64,000 nt of DNA, from assembly GCA_040235565.1 (NCBI GenBank), contig JBECLA010000101.1:8966-72965 (forward strand). Reading direction: 5' to 3'. The DNA is from JAHEIJ01 sp040235565 (GTDB lineage Bacteria > Pseudomonadota > Gammaproteobacteria > UBA6429 > Thiohalophilaceae). Every line of letters starts with the position of its first letter. The stretch's first letter is position 1. This document shows positions 62,907 to 64,000 of this stretch, piece after piece. The notes under the pieces were generated by a model, which saw nothing but the letters and a program-made list of their open reading frames with translations, ran no database searches and was not told where the DNA came from. The position numbers and the translations under genes were made by a program.

Positions 62907-63419
62907 TTATTCGCACACCACGGAGAAAATCTCATCGGGCTTCAATAGCGAAATGGCGGTTTCGTTGCCAATGACATCAACCCACACGATCTTGTCCGGC
63001 TGTGACAGATTGACTTGCCGATCGATGTCTGCCGCCAGGGCAGAGACGATATCGATGGTGTGATACGCCTGCCAGCGGCGCTTGTTGACCTGCATGGCCC
63101 AGGTCTCATCCGGCGGGAGGCGGGGCAACACTTTCTGGTTGATCAGGTGTTTCATGCTGGCGAGTTCCGTCCAGCACCAGTCATCCACCGGCACCCACTT
63201 CACCGCAAACTCGAAGCGGCATTTGCCTGCATGATACAACTGACGACACTGGTGGATGACGTCTCGACCGTCGAGACAGGTCTGGGCCACCCCGATGCCC
63301 ATGACAAAGGTCCACCGCATGGTGGCGTCGGGGTCACCCAGCACTTTCAGGACATGCCGTGCCTCACGCCGCGCCGGGTAAAAACGCCCCCACGGGTAGG
63401 AAACGAGCAAATCGCTCAA
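62907..63419 (-). CDS. Stand-alone THUMP-like domain protein
   Basis: 170 residues. DLLVSYPWGRFYPARREARHVLKVLGDPDATMRWTFVMGIGVAQT and KFEFAVKWVPVDDW-like core, with IVSALAADIDRQVNLSQPDKIVWVDVIGNETAISLL, fit a THUMP RNA-binding fold with no catalytic domain attached. It overlaps the outer-membrane gene upstream by 4 bp, an odd partner. Confidence 0.75.
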   Translation of the reverse strand: MSDLLVSYPWGRFYPARREARHVLKVLGDPDATMRWTFVMGIGVAQTCLDGRDVIHQCRQLYHAGKCRFEFAVKWVPVDDWCWTELASMKHLINQKVLPRLPPDETWAMQVNKRRWQAYHTIDIVSALAADIDRQVNLSQPDKIVWVDVIGNETAISLLKPDEIFSVVCE

Positions 63420-63901
63420 AAGCGAAACAAATAGCCCACGCTGATGTAATCCACGAAGTCATCGACCTGGGTGTATTCCACATCCAGCATGCCGTTTTGA
63501 CCCACTTTGAAACCGGCGCCGATCCCCATGGATAAACTGGTGCCACTGTCGTTGTCCGTGTCCCAGTAGGTCAGGCCCGCCTTGGCCTTGAAGCCGATGT
63601 TACCCGGACTGCGATAGACCGCATAGCCGGCGATATTATTAAAGTCCCAGTCACGATTAGCACCCACTTCCCCGTCGGCCACGGTGAAGTTGAATTCCGC
63701 TTCCCAGGAGAAGTCGCGACTGACGGGCTGGCCCATCACCGCGCCGATATTGAATGCCGGGTCATTGTCATCACCGTCGGGTTTCATAAAGCCGCCCTTG
63801 ATACCGAAAAACATGCTCGGCTGTTGCGACGCCGGTTGCGCACTGTAAGCCGGGGTGATCAACGACAACGCGCATATGCTGAATAAAAGTGTACGTAACA
63901 T
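63416..63901 (-). CDS. Outer-membrane beta-barrel protein
   Basis: 161 residues. Signal peptide (MLRTLLFSICALSLITPAYS), beta-barrel strands (GIKGGFMKPDGDDNDPAFNIG, GIGAGFKVGQNGMLDVEYTQV) and a terminal aromatic YLFRF. OmpA/porin-like opacity family, eight strands likely. Co-translated with the THUMP gene through a 4-bp overlap. Confidence 0.82.
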   Translation of the reverse strand: MLRTLLFSICALSLITPAYSAQPASQQPSMFFGIKGGFMKPDGDDNDPAFNIGAVMGQPVSRDFSWEAEFNFTVADGEVGANRDWDFNNIAGYAVYRSPGNIGFKAKAGLTYWDTDNDSGTSLSMGIGAGFKVGQNGMLDVEYTQVDDFVDYISVGYLFRF

Positions 63902-64000
63902 GATACTGATACCTCGTTCGTGTTGGTGTTATTGCTTGTTGTTACCAGAGGATAGAAAGAATCCAAAAGTCTTTTCTGTTTGCCAGTCGACAGAAACGAA

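Noticed and set aside
1..64000. CRISPR arrays, IS elements or prophage modules
   Set aside because: No regularly spaced repeats, transposase, integrase or phage structural genes were seen on either strand.

Overview
The window looks like a chromosomal segment of a gammaproteobacterium. The evidence is HspQ, a DsrC/TusE-family protein, a PA0069-type radical SAM protein, SixA, NnrU-family proteins, a diheme cytochrome c and FNR/ANR-type sites of the form TTGAT-N4-ATCAA. Base composition looks roughly balanced by eye. The mix of DsrC-like protein, persulfide-dioxygenase-like hydrolase, MddA-like thiol methyltransferase and a YeiH-type exporter suggests a sulfur-handling, facultatively anaerobic lifestyle, but species cannot be named from this. 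No prophage, IS element, CRISPR array, rRNA or plasmid function was seen.

Layout. 0-5.5 kb: radical SAM gene, then a complete sugar-type ABC importer (binding lipoprotein, two permeases, ATPase). 5.7-8.1 kb: betaine/choline-type ABC importer on the minus strand. 8.1-24 kb: housekeeping and accessory singletons (asparagine synthase, methyltransferase, metallo-beta-lactamase-fold hydrolase, MFS and DMT transporters, SixA, SDR, HspQ, DsrC-like, NUDIX, YbaK). Among them is a compact GlxA-type regulator / amidotransferase / metalloprotease-like operon at 18.5-20.7 kb. 24-30 kb: M1-like peptidase, MsrA, WYL-like protein, a tRNA-Arg(UCG) followed by a degenerate repeat of its own 3' end, a glycosyltransferase and a CMD-Rieske fusion. 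30-33.5 kb: a c-di-GMP GGDEF-EAL sensor with a binding-protein-like partner.

33.8-40.6 kb holds the most interesting structure. An OmpR-type response regulator and a large soluble hybrid kinase sit in the middle of three transcription units: a DUF6356 protein; a 34-residue ORF plus an MddA-like methyltransferase; and an HMA-like small protein plus a DUF4395 membrane protein. Each unit is preceded by the same 64-bp promoter layout: a 19-bp tandem TACAAA operator, a conserved middle block, and a TAnnnT -10 element starting exactly 40 bp after the operator. All three point toward the gene, 97-107 bp from its start codon. This looks like a compact local regulon that I do not recognise.

40.8-51 kb: an exported-looking D-2-hydroxyacid dehydrogenase, NnrU-like protein, DHH phosphoesterase, thioredoxin-TPR protein, an outer-membrane barrel under a perfect FNR-type box, a ChaB-like gene with a broken start, a YeiH-type transporter with a 42-residue membrane partner, UspA and a diheme cytochrome. 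51-57.3 kb: a carbon-catabolic cluster (GlcF, DUF1537 sugar-acid kinase, transketolase-like ThDP enzyme) diverging from an IclR regulator, with two near-identical perfect palindromes between them. 57-64 kb: Cas4-like/DEDD nuclease fusion, NYN protein, dicarboxylate symporter, HEAT/LRV repeat protein, low-complexity exported proteins, a THUMP protein and an outer-membrane barrel cut close to the window end.
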